In this document: piece after piece, positions 51,032 to 60,291 of the stretch
Layout of the letters: each line of letters starts with the position of its first letter
How positions within the stretch are numbered: position 1 is the first letter of the stretch
Source: Corticicoccus populi
GTDB lineage: Bacteria > Bacillota > Bacilli > Staphylococcales > Salinicoccaceae
Direction of reading: 5' to 3'
NCBI RefSeq assembly: GCF_042686195.1
Contig: NZ_JBHUOQ010000003.1
Span: 62,001 to 126,000 of the forward strand
Length of the DNA: 64,000 nt
Position numbers and translations under genes: made by a program
The notes under the pieces: model-generated
What the model was told of the DNA's origin: nothing
Seen by the model: the letters and a program-made list of their open reading frames with translations, nothing else
Databases searched by the model: none

Positions 51032-52279
51032 ATGAAAACAGCGATTATCATTGGAGCGGGCGACCGCGGGCGGAAGGTATACGGCCGGTTTGCTGAAAAT
51101 AATCCGCTTGAAATGTCGATTGTCGGCGTTGCGGAGCCGAATCCGTATATCAGAAAAGATATGCAGAAGGTCCACGGTATTGAAGATGAAAATGCGGCAG
51201 AATCTTATGAAGCGTTATTGTCAAAAGGGAAAATTGCGGATGCCGCGATTATCACGACACTTGATAAAATGCACTATGCACCGGTAATTCAGGCCATTGA
51301 AGCAGGCTATGACATCCTGCTCGAAAAACCGATATCACCGGACGTTAAGGAATGTGTTGAAATCGCAGACAAGGCAGAAGCGAACGGTGTCAGTATCACG
51401 GTATGTCATGTGCTCCGGTATACTGAATTCTGGAGTACCATTAAAAAGATTATCGACAGCGGCGAAATCGGTGATGTCGCGAGTGTGCAGCTGAATGAGA
51501 ATGTCGAATTCATGCACATGTCACACAGTTTCGTAAGAGGAAACTGGGGAAATAAAGAAAAATCGAGTCCGATGATTCTTCAGAAATCCTGCCATGACAT
51601 GGATATTATCAGTTTCATCCTTGATAAAAAGTGTGAACGTGTATCATCTTTCGGGTCATTGATGCATTTCAACGAAGAAAATGCACCGGAAGGTGCACCG
51701 AAGCGCTGTCTGGAAGGCTGCCCCGCAGCGGACAGCTGTCCGTACCATGCCGGCAGATATTATCTCGGGGAAGGACGCGGCTGGGCCGGGAAGTTCACCA
51801 ATGAAACAACAGATGAAGAAATTATTGAAGCATTGTGGAATACAGATTACGGTAAATGTGTATACCGTCATGACAATAATGTTGTGGATCATCAGGTAGT
51901 CAATATGGAGTTTGAGGGCGGCGCAACCGCAACGTTCAGTATGTGCGGATTCACAAGAGAACAGACAAGAATCTGCCAGATCATGGGGACAAAAGGTGAA
52001 ATCAGAGGCAATATGTCTGACAACACATTAAGTATTTATGACTTCCTGAGCGGACATGAAAAAATTATTAAGCTCCCGTCACCTGTCGGCGGCCACGGCG
52101 GCGGGGACTACCGTTTAATGAGAGGCTTCATCAAGGCTTTGGACAGCGGTGAAGAAATGGATTCATCCATCGAAAAATCCCTGCAGAGTCATTTAATGGC
52201 CTTTGCAGCTGAGGAGTCCCGTCTTTCTAAAGGCCGTTCAATTGAACTGTCTGAGATGAGGGAAGCTGTAAAACTGTGA
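51032..52279 (+). CDS. Gfo/Idh/MocA family oxidoreductase
   Basis: A 415-residue NAD(P)-dependent protein. IIIGAGDRGRKVYG is the Rossmann motif and DILLEKPISPDVKECVE carries the EKP lysine of the family. QKSCHDMDII supplies the usual Asp/His pair of the C-terminal domain. An insertion near residues 230-240, CLEGCPAADSCPYHAG, has three closely spaced cysteines and a His, a possible metal site. The gene is 26 bp after lacD with GAGGGGGAG upstream, so it belongs to the amino-sugar operon. Role unknown; some family members oxidise sugars, others are NAD-dependent glycosidases. Confidence 0.88.
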   Translation: MKTAIIIGAGDRGRKVYGRFAENNPLEMSIVGVAEPNPYIRKDMQKVHGIEDENAAESYEALLSKGKIADAAIITTLDKMHYAPVIQAIEAGYDILLEKPISPDVKECVEIADKAEANGVSITVCHVLRYTEFWSTIKKIIDSGEIGDVASVQLNENVEFMHMSHSFVRGNWGNKEKSSPMILQKSCHDMDIISFILDKKCERVSSFGSLMHFNEENAPEGAPKRCLEGCPAADSCPYHAGRYYLGEGRGWAGKFTNETTDEEIIEALWNTDYGKCVYRHDNNVVDHQVVNMEFEGGATATFSMCGFTREQTRICQIMGTKGEIRGNMSDNTLSIYDFLSGHEKIIKLPSPVGGHGGGDYRLMRGFIKALDSGEEMDSSIEKSLQSHLMAFAAEESRLSKGRSIELSEMREAVKL

Positions 52280-52306
52280 AGTAAATGAATATAATCATTC
52301 AAGTAT

Positions 52307-52339
52307 CAGGTATGCCCCGCTTCGGGGAAGCCTGTTTTT
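52307..52339 (+). terminator. Terminator of the agaS-lacD operon
   Basis: CAGG/CCTG outer and CCCC/GGGG inner stems, then five T. Confidence 0.85.
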
Positions 52340-52443
52340 CTGTTTATCTGAGCAGAAGTATGCCGGGAATATCAGACAGTTGGTGTTTATTCTCAAATGA
52401 TTTATAATGTGTGATATTAATAAAAAAGAAAAGTGGTAATGAA

Positions 52444-53349
52444 ATGCAGCTTCTGATGATTATTCTTCCTGTCTTTATGATTTTTGCGATTGGTTTTGGT
52501 GCGCAGAAATTTCTCCGCATGGATATTAAAGCCATCTCATCAATGTCGTTATACATATTAATCCCGATCCTCACATTTGATACATTTTACCGTAATACAC
52601 TGACAATGGATTATTTTTATCTGTTCTTATTTTCAATGATTATTACACTTGTTTTAGCGGGAGTCACAGTACTCATCGCGAGAGGTGTGGGGAAAAACAG
52701 AGAAGAAACAGCAGCTGTGCTGCTCGGGGCTTTATTTCCGAACAGCGGAAATTACGGGGCGCCGGTGATTCTGTTTGCACTCGGGGCACTTGCTTTTGAT
52801 TATGCGATTGTACTGATGGTCATTCATGGGTTTATCATAGGGACGATCGGCATTTTAATTGCCTCACTTGGAAACGGTGCTGTGATTCCGATGCGGGAGG
52901 CGGTGTTGAATGTACTTAAAACGCCGATTATTTACGGCGCATTTTTAGGTGTGCTGTTTGAACAGCTCGGTATTCCGCTTCATAACGGACTGGTCGAAAT
53001 CATCCAAATGACCGGTAATGCCGCCATTCCTGTAGTAATGCTGATTTTAGGTATGCAGCTCGCAGAAATTAAAAAAGAGCAGTTTGACACAGGCAGTATC
53101 AGTATCGTGATTCTTGTCAGGATGATTATTTCTCCTCTGGCTGCAGCGGTTCTCGTCATGTTTATGCCGGTGGATGAGACGATGAAGATGGTGTTTATTA
53201 TTCTGAATGCAATGCCTGTTGCAGCAAATTCAACAATGCTCGCAATCCAGTTTAATACCAGTCCGAACCTCGTATCACTGTCAACGTTGATTACAACACT
53301 CTTAAGCATTATCACCATTCCGCTTTGTCTGTTATGGGTCGGTATATAA
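52444..53349 (+). CDS. AEC family (auxin efflux carrier-like) transporter
   Basis: A 301-residue membrane protein with 10 predicted helices. LPVFMIFAIGFGAQKFLRMD, LFPNSGNYGAPV and the last-half MPVAANSTMLAIQF are typical of AEC carriers, which move malate, malonate or similar organic anions in bacteria. ATG 52444 follows AAGTGG; the in-frame ATG at 52411 has no ribosome site. Substrate unknown. Confidence 0.88.
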   Translation: MQLLMIILPVFMIFAIGFGAQKFLRMDIKAISSMSLYILIPILTFDTFYRNTLTMDYFYLFLFSMIITLVLAGVTVLIARGVGKNREETAAVLLGALFPNSGNYGAPVILFALGALAFDYAIVLMVIHGFIIGTIGILIASLGNGAVIPMREAVLNVLKTPIIYGAFLGVLFEQLGIPLHNGLVEIIQMTGNAAIPVVMLILGMQLAEIKKEQFDTGSISIVILVRMIISPLAAAVLVMFMPVDETMKMVFIILNAMPVAANSTMLAIQFNTSPNLVSLSTLITTLLSIITIPLCLLWVGI

Positions 53350-53350
53350 C

Positions 53351-53392
53351 AAAGTCAGGGATGCATTCATTTGAGTGCATCCCTGACTTTTA
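53351..53392. terminator. Bidirectional terminator between AEC and thioesterase genes
   Basis: AAAGTCAGGGATGCA and TGCATCCCTGACTTT pair over 15 bp; the thioesterase stop codon overlaps its end. Confidence 0.88.
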
Positions 53393-53908
53393 TTTGTGTT
53401 CTTTAATTTGGTTTAGAAATGAGACAGTATTTTTACTTTCCGTACGTTTTGACATCCGCTGCTGAACTCTGGTTTCGGCAGTATTAAACAGCCATTCTTC
53501 CTCTTCATTTGTCGGATAAACTTTCGGGACGCTTGCTTTTTTACCGTCTTTATCCACCGCAACAAAAGTTAAAAAACTTAAAACCGCAAGTTCCGAAGTC
53601 CCGTCGAACGGGTTGTCTACATTGATCTGTACACAGATTTCCATTGATGAAGAACCAACGTAGGACACAAGAGCTTCATAAGTGACAATGTCTCCGGTCC
53701 GGATGGGTTTCAGGAAGTCCACCGAGTCGGTTGAAGCGGTGACAACATTGGATTCGCTGTGTCTCATTGCTGTGATGGCGGCAATTTCATCGATATTAGC
53801 CATGATATGCCCGCCGAACATCGTATTTAAATGATTTGTGTGCTCAGGGAACACTTGAGTGGCTTTTATAGATTTTGAAGCAGTCATTGATTTACTTTCT
53901 TTCGGCAT
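53390..53908 (-). CDS. Acyl-CoA thioesterase (YkhA-like hotdog)
   Basis: A 172-residue thioesterase. FPEHTNHLNTMFGGHIMANIDEIAA holds the catalytic Asn/Asp pair of the acyl-CoA hydrolase hotdog family, followed by DSVDFLKPIRTGDIV and SFLTFVAVDKDGK. It hydrolyses medium- to long-chain acyl-CoA. A GGGGG run precedes ATG 53908 at ordinary distance. Monocistronic. Confidence 0.92.
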   Translation of the reverse strand: MPKESKSMTASKSIKATQVFPEHTNHLNTMFGGHIMANIDEIAAITAMRHSESNVVTASTDSVDFLKPIRTGDIVTYEALVSYVGSSSMEICVQINVDNPFDGTSELAVLSFLTFVAVDKDGKKASVPKVYPTNEEEEWLFNTAETRVQQRMSKRTESKNTVSFLNQIKEHK

Positions 53909-54106
53909 GAAATTTCCCCCATATCTCTTTGGTGATTTTATTATCCCACGTTCGCAAGATTTTTTGTTAAATAAAGACCATCTTCAAAAATTTTTGCTGT
54001 GTGCTGTCTGATGCATTCAGAAATACAGGGCCGGTCTAAACATAGTCTTTGGCGTTATTCACAGAGTGACATGTATCTCCTAAAACTGCATCATGAGTTT
54101 TATGTA

Positions 54107-54135
54107 TTGCACTTTTCCGAGTGATGTACTATATT
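54107..54135 (+). promoter_or_regulatory. Promoter of the rib operon
   Basis: TTGCAC (54107-54112), 17-bp spacer, TATATT (54130-54135), placing the start about 30 bp before the FMN aptamer. The stretch 53909-54106 holds no gene that I can see. Confidence 0.65.
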
Positions 54136-54169
54136 TTAATTAGAGTTTTTCAACTGAATATGTAATTAT

Positions 54170-54301
54170 TTCTTTCGGGGCAGGGTGTAATTCCCAACCG
54201 GCGGTAATCTTAGGAGAGCCCGCGACCTGTACGGTATATATCGTATGGCTGATTCAGTTAAAGTCTGAAGCCGACAGTAAGAGTCTGGATGGTAGAAAGA
54301 A
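54170..54301 (+). ncRNA. FMN riboswitch (RFN element)
   Basis: The RFN consensus is present in order: closing stem TTCTTTC/GAAAGAA, GGGGCAGGGTG, ATTCCCAACCGGCGGTAA, AGCCCGCGA, a variable arm, CCGACAGTAAGAGTCTGGATGG. It lies upstream of ribD and is followed by a terminator, so FMN should cause early termination of the riboflavin operon. Confidence 0.97.
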
Positions 54302-54388
54302 TAAGGTACGACACGAAGAATTTTGATATTCTGTGACGTTTATTTGGCGTTGCTTTTAAAAGCAGCGTTTCCTTAGCATACATTTTTT

Positions 54389-54424
54389 AAGAGCCGATGG
54401 ATTAATTTTCCACGGCTCTTTTTT
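54389..54424 (+). terminator. Expression-platform terminator of the FMN riboswitch
   Basis: AAGAGCCG and CGGCTCTT form the stem, followed by six T. It sits 18 bp before the ribD start. A second hairpin, GCTTTTAAAAGC (54351-54362), lies between and may be the antiterminator's competitor. Confidence 0.9.
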
Positions 54425-54441
54425 GTTCAGGAGGGAAAAAC

Positions 54442-55488
54442 TTGAATCAATATATGAATACAGCGGTTGAACTCGCTGAAATGGTGTCCGGACAGACGGG
54501 TGAAAATCCGCCGGTCGGTGCGGTCATTGTCAAAGAAGGCAGGATCATCGGTATGGGTGCACACTTAAAGGCGGGCGGCAGTCACGCTGAAGTGAAAGCA
54601 CTCAATGACTGTGATGAATCACCGGAGGGTGCGGATATTTTCATATCGCTTGAACCGTGTAATCATCACGGCAGGACGCCGCCCTGTGTTGATGCATTAA
54701 TCAAAGCAGGCATTAAAAATGTGTACTATGCATTTAAAGATACGACGCTTGACGGCCGGAGCGGTGAGAAATTAAACCGCAGCGGCATCGGTTATCATTA
54801 TATGCCGCACCCAGGTACTGCTGATTTATACAGACCGTTTTTGATCACAAAAAATAAAAAGCGGCCGTTCGTTACGTTAAAATGTGCGGTCAGTCTGGAC
54901 GGGAAGCTCGCTGCAGATGACGGTTACAGCGGCTTCGTCTCGAATGATTTGTCGAGGCAGGATGTGCATCAGATTAGGCACCGTCACGACGGTATTTTAA
55001 TCGGCGGCGGCACACTTTTAAATGACGACCCTGCGCTGACCGTACGTCAGGACTCCGGCAGACAGCCGGTCCCCGTCGTTCTCGCCGGAAATCGTGAGCT
55101 GTGTGCTGATATGGCATTGTTCAATCATCCGGTCAGGCCCGTTATCTTCACAACCAATGAGAAAAACCTGCAGTTCAGCAGTACATGTCAAATTCATACC
55201 GGCTCTTTTTCAAATGAAGAAATTCTCGAACACTTATTTGAAGCAGGCGTTTCATCGCTGTTGATTGAAGGCGGTACACGGATTTTGACACAATTTTTAA
55301 AGAAAGAATTATTTGATGACCTCATAATATATATTGCCCCGAAAATATTTGGTTATTCCAGTTATCAGATTTATAATGAAAAAATTCATGATATGGATTC
55401 ATTGAAGCTGATGCTGCATGATGTTGAAAAGCTCGATTCTGATATTAAACTCACCTACAGGAGGACAGCTTTATGTTTACAGGATTAA
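54442..55488 (+). CDS. ribD: Bifunctional riboflavin biosynthesis deaminase/reductase
   Basis: A 348-residue two-domain enzyme. The deaminase half has HAEVKAL (His48, Glu50) and PCNHHGRTPPC (Cys73, Cys82) for zinc; the reductase half follows with LKCAVSLDGKLAADDG, ILIGGGTLLNDDPALTVR and LLIEGGTRILTQFL. It performs the second and third steps from GTP. The start is TTG 54442, 6 nt after AGGAGGG, with ATG 54454 as a poorer alternative. It overlaps ribE by 16 bp. Confidence 0.96.
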   Translation: MNQYMNTAVELAEMVSGQTGENPPVGAVIVKEGRIIGMGAHLKAGGSHAEVKALNDCDESPEGADIFISLEPCNHHGRTPPCVDALIKAGIKNVYYAFKDTTLDGRSGEKLNRSGIGYHYMPHPGTADLYRPFLITKNKKRPFVTLKCAVSLDGKLAADDGYSGFVSNDLSRQDVHQIRHRHDGILIGGGTLLNDDPALTVRQDSGRQPVPVVLAGNRELCADMALFNHPVRPVIFTTNEKNLQFSSTCQIHTGSFSNEEILEHLFEAGVSSLLIEGGTRILTQFLKKELFDDLIIYIAPKIFGYSSYQIYNEKIHDMDSLKLMLHDVEKLDSDIKLTYRRTALCLQD

Positions 55489-56072
55489 TCGAATATACCT
55501 CTGAAGTTCGAGCCGTTAAAGATACAGACCATTTAATGACTCTGACCCTTCAAAACCCATTTCAAACACTGTCAACCGGAGACTCGGTTTCAGTAAACGG
55601 CACGTGTTTGACAGTGACAGCTGTCACTACAGATGATTTCAAAGTAGAAATTATTAATGAAACAAAACGTATCACGAGTTTATCCGGCTTGAAAGAGACG
55701 GATGAAGTGAATCTTGAGCGCGCAATGAAAATGAACGGCAGGCTTGACGGTCACATGGTCTCAGGACATGTGGACGGGACAGGCACAATTGCCGGTATCA
55801 AAATAGACGGCGGCGCAGTAGTGGTGAATATAGAGTGTCCGCACCGTTTAATGAAGTACATGTCTCCTAAAGGTTCAGTCACGATTGACGGAATCAGTTT
55901 AACTTTATTTGATGTGGAAATTAAACATGACAGATTTACATTGAATATTATTCCGGAAACATTCAGGAATACGGCTGTAAAACACTGGGACACAGGCGGC
56001 AGTGTCAATATTGAAGCGGACCTCGTAATGAAGCATATTGACCACCTGATGCACAGCGGAAGGGGGCTTTAA
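55473..56072 (+). CDS. ribE: Riboflavin synthase, alpha chain
   Basis: A 199-residue lumazine-converting enzyme made of two homologous barrels. MFTGLIEYTSEV is the usual N-terminus; GDSVSVNGTCLTVT and GSVTIDGISLTLF are the repeated substrate motifs, and GHMVSGHVDGTG joins the halves. It dismutates two 6,7-dimethyl-8-ribityllumazine molecules to riboflavin. AGGAGG lies inside the end of ribD. Confidence 0.96.
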   Translation: MFTGLIEYTSEVRAVKDTDHLMTLTLQNPFQTLSTGDSVSVNGTCLTVTAVTTDDFKVEIINETKRITSLSGLKETDEVNLERAMKMNGRLDGHMVSGHVDGTGTIAGIKIDGGAVVVNIECPHRLMKYMSPKGSVTIDGISLTLFDVEIKHDRFTLNIIPETFRNTAVKHWDTGGSVNIEADLVMKHIDHLMHSGRGL

Positions 56073-56073
56073 A

Positions 56074-57252
56074 ATGTTTGATACTGTAGAAGATGCCCTT
56101 TTGGATTTAAAAGCAGGAAAACTGATTATTGTCACTGATGATGAAGACAGGGAAAATGAAGGCGATCTTGTCGGCATTACAGAGTTTATCGACAGTGATG
56201 CAGTCAATTTTATGGCAATCCACGGCAGAGGATTAATATGTACGCCTGTATCTGCAGAAATTGCTGAAACACTCAACTTAACACCGATGGCTGAGGATAA
56301 TACAGATGATTTTAAAACTGCATTTACTGTGTCAGTCGATCATGTCGACACAACAACCGGCATCAGTGCACACGAACGTTTCATGACAATGAAAGCACTG
56401 ATGAACGGGACATCAAAGGACAGCGATTTTAACCGGCCGGGTCACGTCTTCCCGCTCACCGCAAAACCCGGCGGTGTATTGGAGCGCGGCGGACATACGG
56501 AAGCGGCAGTCACGCTCGCAAAACTGTCAGGTGCAGCGGAATGTGCGGTCATATGCGAAATTATGAATGATGACGGCACAATGGCGAGAGTAGATGATTT
56601 AGAAAAATATAAACAGCGGCATGGTCTTAAAATGATTACGATTAAAGACTTAACACATTATGTGAAGCACGCGCTCTCCCGGGGGAGTAAGGTGAATCTT
56701 CCGACAGAACACGGGACATTCACAATGTATGATTTTATCACTCATGACGGCATCTCCCACCTGGCACTGGTCCACGGTGATATCACACCCGGGATGAATG
56801 TCAGAATTCACTCGGAGTGTCTGACTGGTGATGTTTTCGGGAGTAGAAGGTGTGACTGCGGTGAGCAGCTCGATCGTGCGATGGAAATTATCAGTGAAGA
56901 AGACGGTATTATTCTCTATATGCGTCAGGAAGGACGCGGCATCGGGCTGACCAATAAGTTAAAGGCCTATGAACTCATTGAGCAGGGATTTGATACGGTG
57001 ACGGCGAATGAACATCTCGGCTTTGATGCAGACTTAAGAACGTATGACGATGCTGCCTTCATGCTGAAACAACTCGGCGCCCTTCAGGTGACACTGATGA
57101 GCAATAACCCGAGGAAAGCCGACGGGCTCAGAAAAGAAGGAATTAAAGTGCATCAGCGTCCGCATATGATTCAGTCAAACCGGTTTAACAGAGATTACTT
57201 AAATACAAAAAAAGAGAAACTCGGGCATTTATTACAGGAGGATATGATATGA
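56074..57252 (+). CDS. ribBA: 3,4-dihydroxy-2-butanone-4-phosphate synthase / GTP cyclohydrolase II
   Basis: A 392-residue fusion. The N-terminal half has DDEDRENEGDLVG and RPGHVFPLTAKPGGVLERGGHTEAAV (DHBP synthase); the C-terminal half has HSECLTGDVFGSRRCDCGEQL with the three zinc cysteines, and RQEGRGIGL (cyclohydrolase II). It supplies both precursors of riboflavin. It starts 1 bp after ribE and overlaps ribH by four bases. Confidence 0.97.
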   Translation: MFDTVEDALLDLKAGKLIIVTDDEDRENEGDLVGITEFIDSDAVNFMAIHGRGLICTPVSAEIAETLNLTPMAEDNTDDFKTAFTVSVDHVDTTTGISAHERFMTMKALMNGTSKDSDFNRPGHVFPLTAKPGGVLERGGHTEAAVTLAKLSGAAECAVICEIMNDDGTMARVDDLEKYKQRHGLKMITIKDLTHYVKHALSRGSKVNLPTEHGTFTMYDFITHDGISHLALVHGDITPGMNVRIHSECLTGDVFGSRRCDCGEQLDRAMEIISEEDGIILYMRQEGRGIGLTNKLKAYELIEQGFDTVTANEHLGFDADLRTYDDAAFMLKQLGALQVTLMSNNPRKADGLRKEGIKVHQRPHMIQSNRFNRDYLNTKKEKLGHLLQEDMI

Positions 57253-57713
57253 CACATACAAATACAATGAACGGTGAAAATTTAAAGACGGCGGTTGTTG
57301 TTGCAACATTCAATGACTTTATCACATCAAGACTGCTTTCAGGAGCGAGAAGCACTTTATTCAAATATGGTGTAAAAGAAGAGAATGTCACAGTTGTGGA
57401 AGTGCCGGGGGCGTTTGAGATACCGCTTGCGGCAAAGACACTTGCTGAAACGGGGGAGTACGACAGTGTCATTACGCTCGGCTGTGTCATCCGCGGGAGT
57501 ACGACGCATTATGATTATGTCTGCAGCGAGGCGGCAAAGGGAATCAGCCATGCGGGACTTTCCACCGGCGTACCGGTGATATTCGGCGTCATTACGACAG
57601 AAACACTTGAACAGGCGGTGGACCGGGCGGGCGGTAAAGTCGGTAATAAAGGAAGTGAAGCGGCAGTTGCGGCGATTGAAATGGCGCATACCATTAAAAG
57701 AATACGAAAATAA
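57249..57713 (+). CDS. ribH: 6,7-dimethyl-8-ribityllumazine synthase
   Basis: A 154-residue capsid-forming enzyme. VVVATFNDFITSRLL, VPGAFEIPLAAKTL, LGCVIRGSTTHYDYVCSEA and PVIFGVITTETLEQAVDRAGGK are the lumazine synthase signature. It ends the rib operon; no clear terminator follows. Confidence 0.97.
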   Translation: MTHTNTMNGENLKTAVVVATFNDFITSRLLSGARSTLFKYGVKEENVTVVEVPGAFEIPLAAKTLAETGEYDSVITLGCVIRGSTTHYDYVCSEAAKGISHAGLSTGVPVIFGVITTETLEQAVDRAGGKVGNKGSEAAVAAIEMAHTIKRIRK

Positions 57714-57827
57714 TTTTGTGTGAGCGAAAAATTTTGACTTTAAGACAGGACGTATCATACCCTTGAATTAACAGAATATTTAATCCGGTATTACCCGGGA
57801 TGTAAATTAATTAAGGAGATGTTGTGA

Positions 57828-59309
57828 ATGTCACGAGATGCATTAAAGCCTGAAGTTAAAGAATTTTTGAATGAAACAGCCGGACTGTATATTAACGGTG
57901 AATATGTTCAGTCAGTGTCAGGGAGGACATTTGATGTAGTCAATCCGTCAAATGAGGAAGTCATTACGTCAGTTGCTGAAGGCGGCGCGGAAGATGTGGA
58001 CAAAGCAGTCAAAGCTGCAAGACAGGCATTTGAAGGTGAATGGACAACAATGGAACCGGCAGACCGTGCGAAGTTAATTTATAAGCTCGCAGATGTGATT
58101 GAAGCAAACAGTGAGGCACTTGCGCAGATAGAATCACTGGATAACGGGAAGCCGTATCAACAGGCTCTGGAAGATGATATCGGCGGCACAGTGGAGCAGT
58201 TTAGATATTATGCAGGATGGGCGACTAAAATTTTCGGTAAAACAACGAATGTGTCAAACAGTCATGTGACTTATACAGTTCATGAACCGGTCGGTGTTGC
58301 GGGGCAGATTATCCCGTGGAATTTCCCGCTTCTGATGGCAGCATGGAAACTTGCCTCTGCGCTTGCGGCAGGATGTACAGTTGTATTGAAGCCGGCATCG
58401 GAAACGCCGCTGTCCATGCTGTACGCAGCAAAATTATTTAAAGAAGCAGGATTTCCGGACGGTATCGTCAATATTGTGCCGGGGCCGGGAAGTACGACAG
58501 GTGACGCTCTCGTTCAGCACAAAGATGTGAATAAGGTGGCGTTTACCGGCTCTACACGTACTGGTAAGGAAATTATGAAAAAGGCAGCGGATGATGTTAA
58601 AACTGTCACACTTGAACTCGGCGGGAAATCACCATCGATTGTCCTTGGTGATGCAGACATTGAAAAATCAATTGACGGTATTTTTGACGGTACAATGTAT
58701 AATGCCGGTCAGAACTGCAGTGCGACGACCCGGGTTTTTGTGCACCGTTCGATTTATGAAGATGTGATTGAGAAGCTGAAAGAAAAAGCGGAAGCTCTGA
58801 CACTTGGTGACGGTCTCGACAACAGTACAGATATGGGTCCGATTGTGTCAGAACGTCAGATGCAGACAATTCTCGGCTACATTGAAAAAGGGAAAGAAGA
58901 AGGTGCAAGACTCATCACCGGCGGTTCACGTAAAGGAGATAAAGGCTTCTTTATCGAGCCGACCATCTTTGCCGATGTCGAAGATGAAATGACAATTTCA
59001 AGAGAAGAAATATTCGGACCTGTGATGTCGGTGTTTGTGTTTGATGAGGTAGAAGAGGTTATCAAGCGTGCCAACGACAGCGACTACGGCCTCGCATCCA
59101 GTGTATGGACAGAAAGTATTAAAAAAGGACACTATATCGCGTCTAAACTTGAAGCGGGTACAGTATGGATTAATGATTTCGGACTTGAACTTGAAACCAT
59201 GCCGTTCGGCGGCTACAAGCAGTCAGGTATCGGCCGTGAAATGGGCGGAGACTATGGTATTTCCAATTATGTTGAAGTGAAAAGTGTGTTTGTAAATATG
59301 GAACAGTAA
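57828..59309 (+). CDS. Aldehyde dehydrogenase (DhaS/AldA-like)
   Basis: A 493-residue NAD-dependent ALDH with Glu263 (LELGGKSPS) and Cys297 (GQNCSATTR) in place, IIPWNFPLLMAAWK and FTGSTRTGKE for cofactor binding. It is close to the broad-range ALDH1-like enzymes of Firmicutes. AAGGAG precedes ATG 57828. It is a single gene with a terminator and differs clearly from the ALDH at 39634. Substrate not determined. Confidence 0.93.
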   Translation: MSRDALKPEVKEFLNETAGLYINGEYVQSVSGRTFDVVNPSNEEVITSVAEGGAEDVDKAVKAARQAFEGEWTTMEPADRAKLIYKLADVIEANSEALAQIESLDNGKPYQQALEDDIGGTVEQFRYYAGWATKIFGKTTNVSNSHVTYTVHEPVGVAGQIIPWNFPLLMAAWKLASALAAGCTVVLKPASETPLSMLYAAKLFKEAGFPDGIVNIVPGPGSTTGDALVQHKDVNKVAFTGSTRTGKEIMKKAADDVKTVTLELGGKSPSIVLGDADIEKSIDGIFDGTMYNAGQNCSATTRVFVHRSIYEDVIEKLKEKAEALTLGDGLDNSTDMGPIVSERQMQTILGYIEKGKEEGARLITGGSRKGDKGFFIEPTIFADVEDEMTISREEIFGPVMSVFVFDEVEEVIKRANDSDYGLASSVWTESIKKGHYIASKLEAGTVWINDFGLELETMPFGGYKQSGIGREMGGDYGISNYVEVKSVFVNMEQ

Positions 59310-59361
59310 GGTGGAAAAAACTGAATTTAGGATACACTTAAAATAAAAAATGATACAAGGA

Positions 59362-59397
59362 GGCATGCATGAGGATTGAACTCATGTGTGTCTTTTT
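59362..59397 (+). terminator. Terminator after the DhaS-like gene
   Basis: GGCATGCATGAG pairs with CTCATGTGTGTC using G-T pairs, then five T. Confidence 0.75.
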
Positions 59398-59502
59398 ATC
59401 AGGGAAAGCTCAGCCAATTATGAACACATTGATCAATGGCGACAACAGATGAGATTTTACTGATATAATTAACAGAAGAAAATATATCAGAGGTGTCTTA
59501 AA

Positions 59503-60240
59503 ATGGAAGGGATTATGTATGAGCTGGCTGCATTTGCAGGAACCATTATTATTACTTATTTAATCAGTCCGCGCTTCAGCTGGTTCAGCCGCAGCGAAGT
59601 CAGCCGGGATGTTAAGCCTGAAAAAATTGAAAGTGAAGATAACGTGAAATCATTTTTCAGGTTTGCAAATAGTGAATCTGGAGGAGACTATAGAATTGTG
59701 ATTCCACATTCCAATGAAGCAGTCCGTGTGGAGAAGGGAAGGCAGAAAAAATTACGCTTTGAAACAGAAGAAACATTTATCAAGGCGGAACATTCAGAAG
59801 CGCTGGGTCAGGCTGCAAAGATTATAGGCTTTATAGAGTGGCGTGAAAATCCGGCGATCCTGGTCCAGATATTCCGGGTGATAACGGGGCTGCTTATACA
59901 GCTGACTGTTTTGGCAGCTTTGTTTGCAGGATTTATGATGGTTATGCCGGTTTTCGTTAATGACCTTAGTCAGCGGGAAGTACTCCCAACATTATTTCTA
60001 CTGTCCTTGGCAGTCGTTTCCGGGAATATTATTTTAACAATTAAAGAATGTTTTGTTTACATCTGGCAGAACCGTTATTCGATGAAAATATTACGTGATT
60101 TTGGTGTAGGAGAAACTATTGAAAGGATTGTAACCCGTTACTTATGGAAATCAATGCTGTGTTATATAGGAATTTCAATAATTAAAATTGCTGTCATGAT
60201 TGGTGTTTTAATTATTTTCGCAGTGTATTTACCGGTGTGA
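59503..60240 (+). CDS. Uncharacterised membrane protein
   Basis: A 245-residue protein. One hydrophobic segment at the N-terminus (ELAAFAGTIIITYLI), a charged soluble stretch of about 90 residues, then three or four helices (LLIQLTVLAALFAGFMMVMPVF, LPTLFLLSLAVVSGNIILTI, LCYIGISIIKIAVMIGVLIIF). AGAGGTGTC precedes ATG 59503. I do not recognise a family. It stands alone between terminators and the promoter of the ABC operon. Confidence 0.65.
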   Translation: MEGIMYELAAFAGTIIITYLISPRFSWFSRSEVSRDVKPEKIESEDNVKSFFRFANSESGGDYRIVIPHSNEAVRVEKGRQKKLRFETEETFIKAEHSEALGQAAKIIGFIEWRENPAILVQIFRVITGLLIQLTVLAALFAGFMMVMPVFVNDLSQREVLPTLFLLSLAVVSGNIILTIKECFVYIWQNRYSMKILRDFGVGETIERIVTRYLWKSMLCYIGISIIKIAVMIGVLIIFAVYLPV

Positions 60241-60291
60241 GGTATTAAAATCAAAGGCACTTAATAATTTTACTAATATTCAAAAAATACA

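Noticed and set aside
54341..54388. A second riboswitch between the RFN element and ribD
   Set aside because: The GCTTTTAAAAGC hairpin fits within the expression platform of the FMN riboswitch and shows no separate aptamer consensus.
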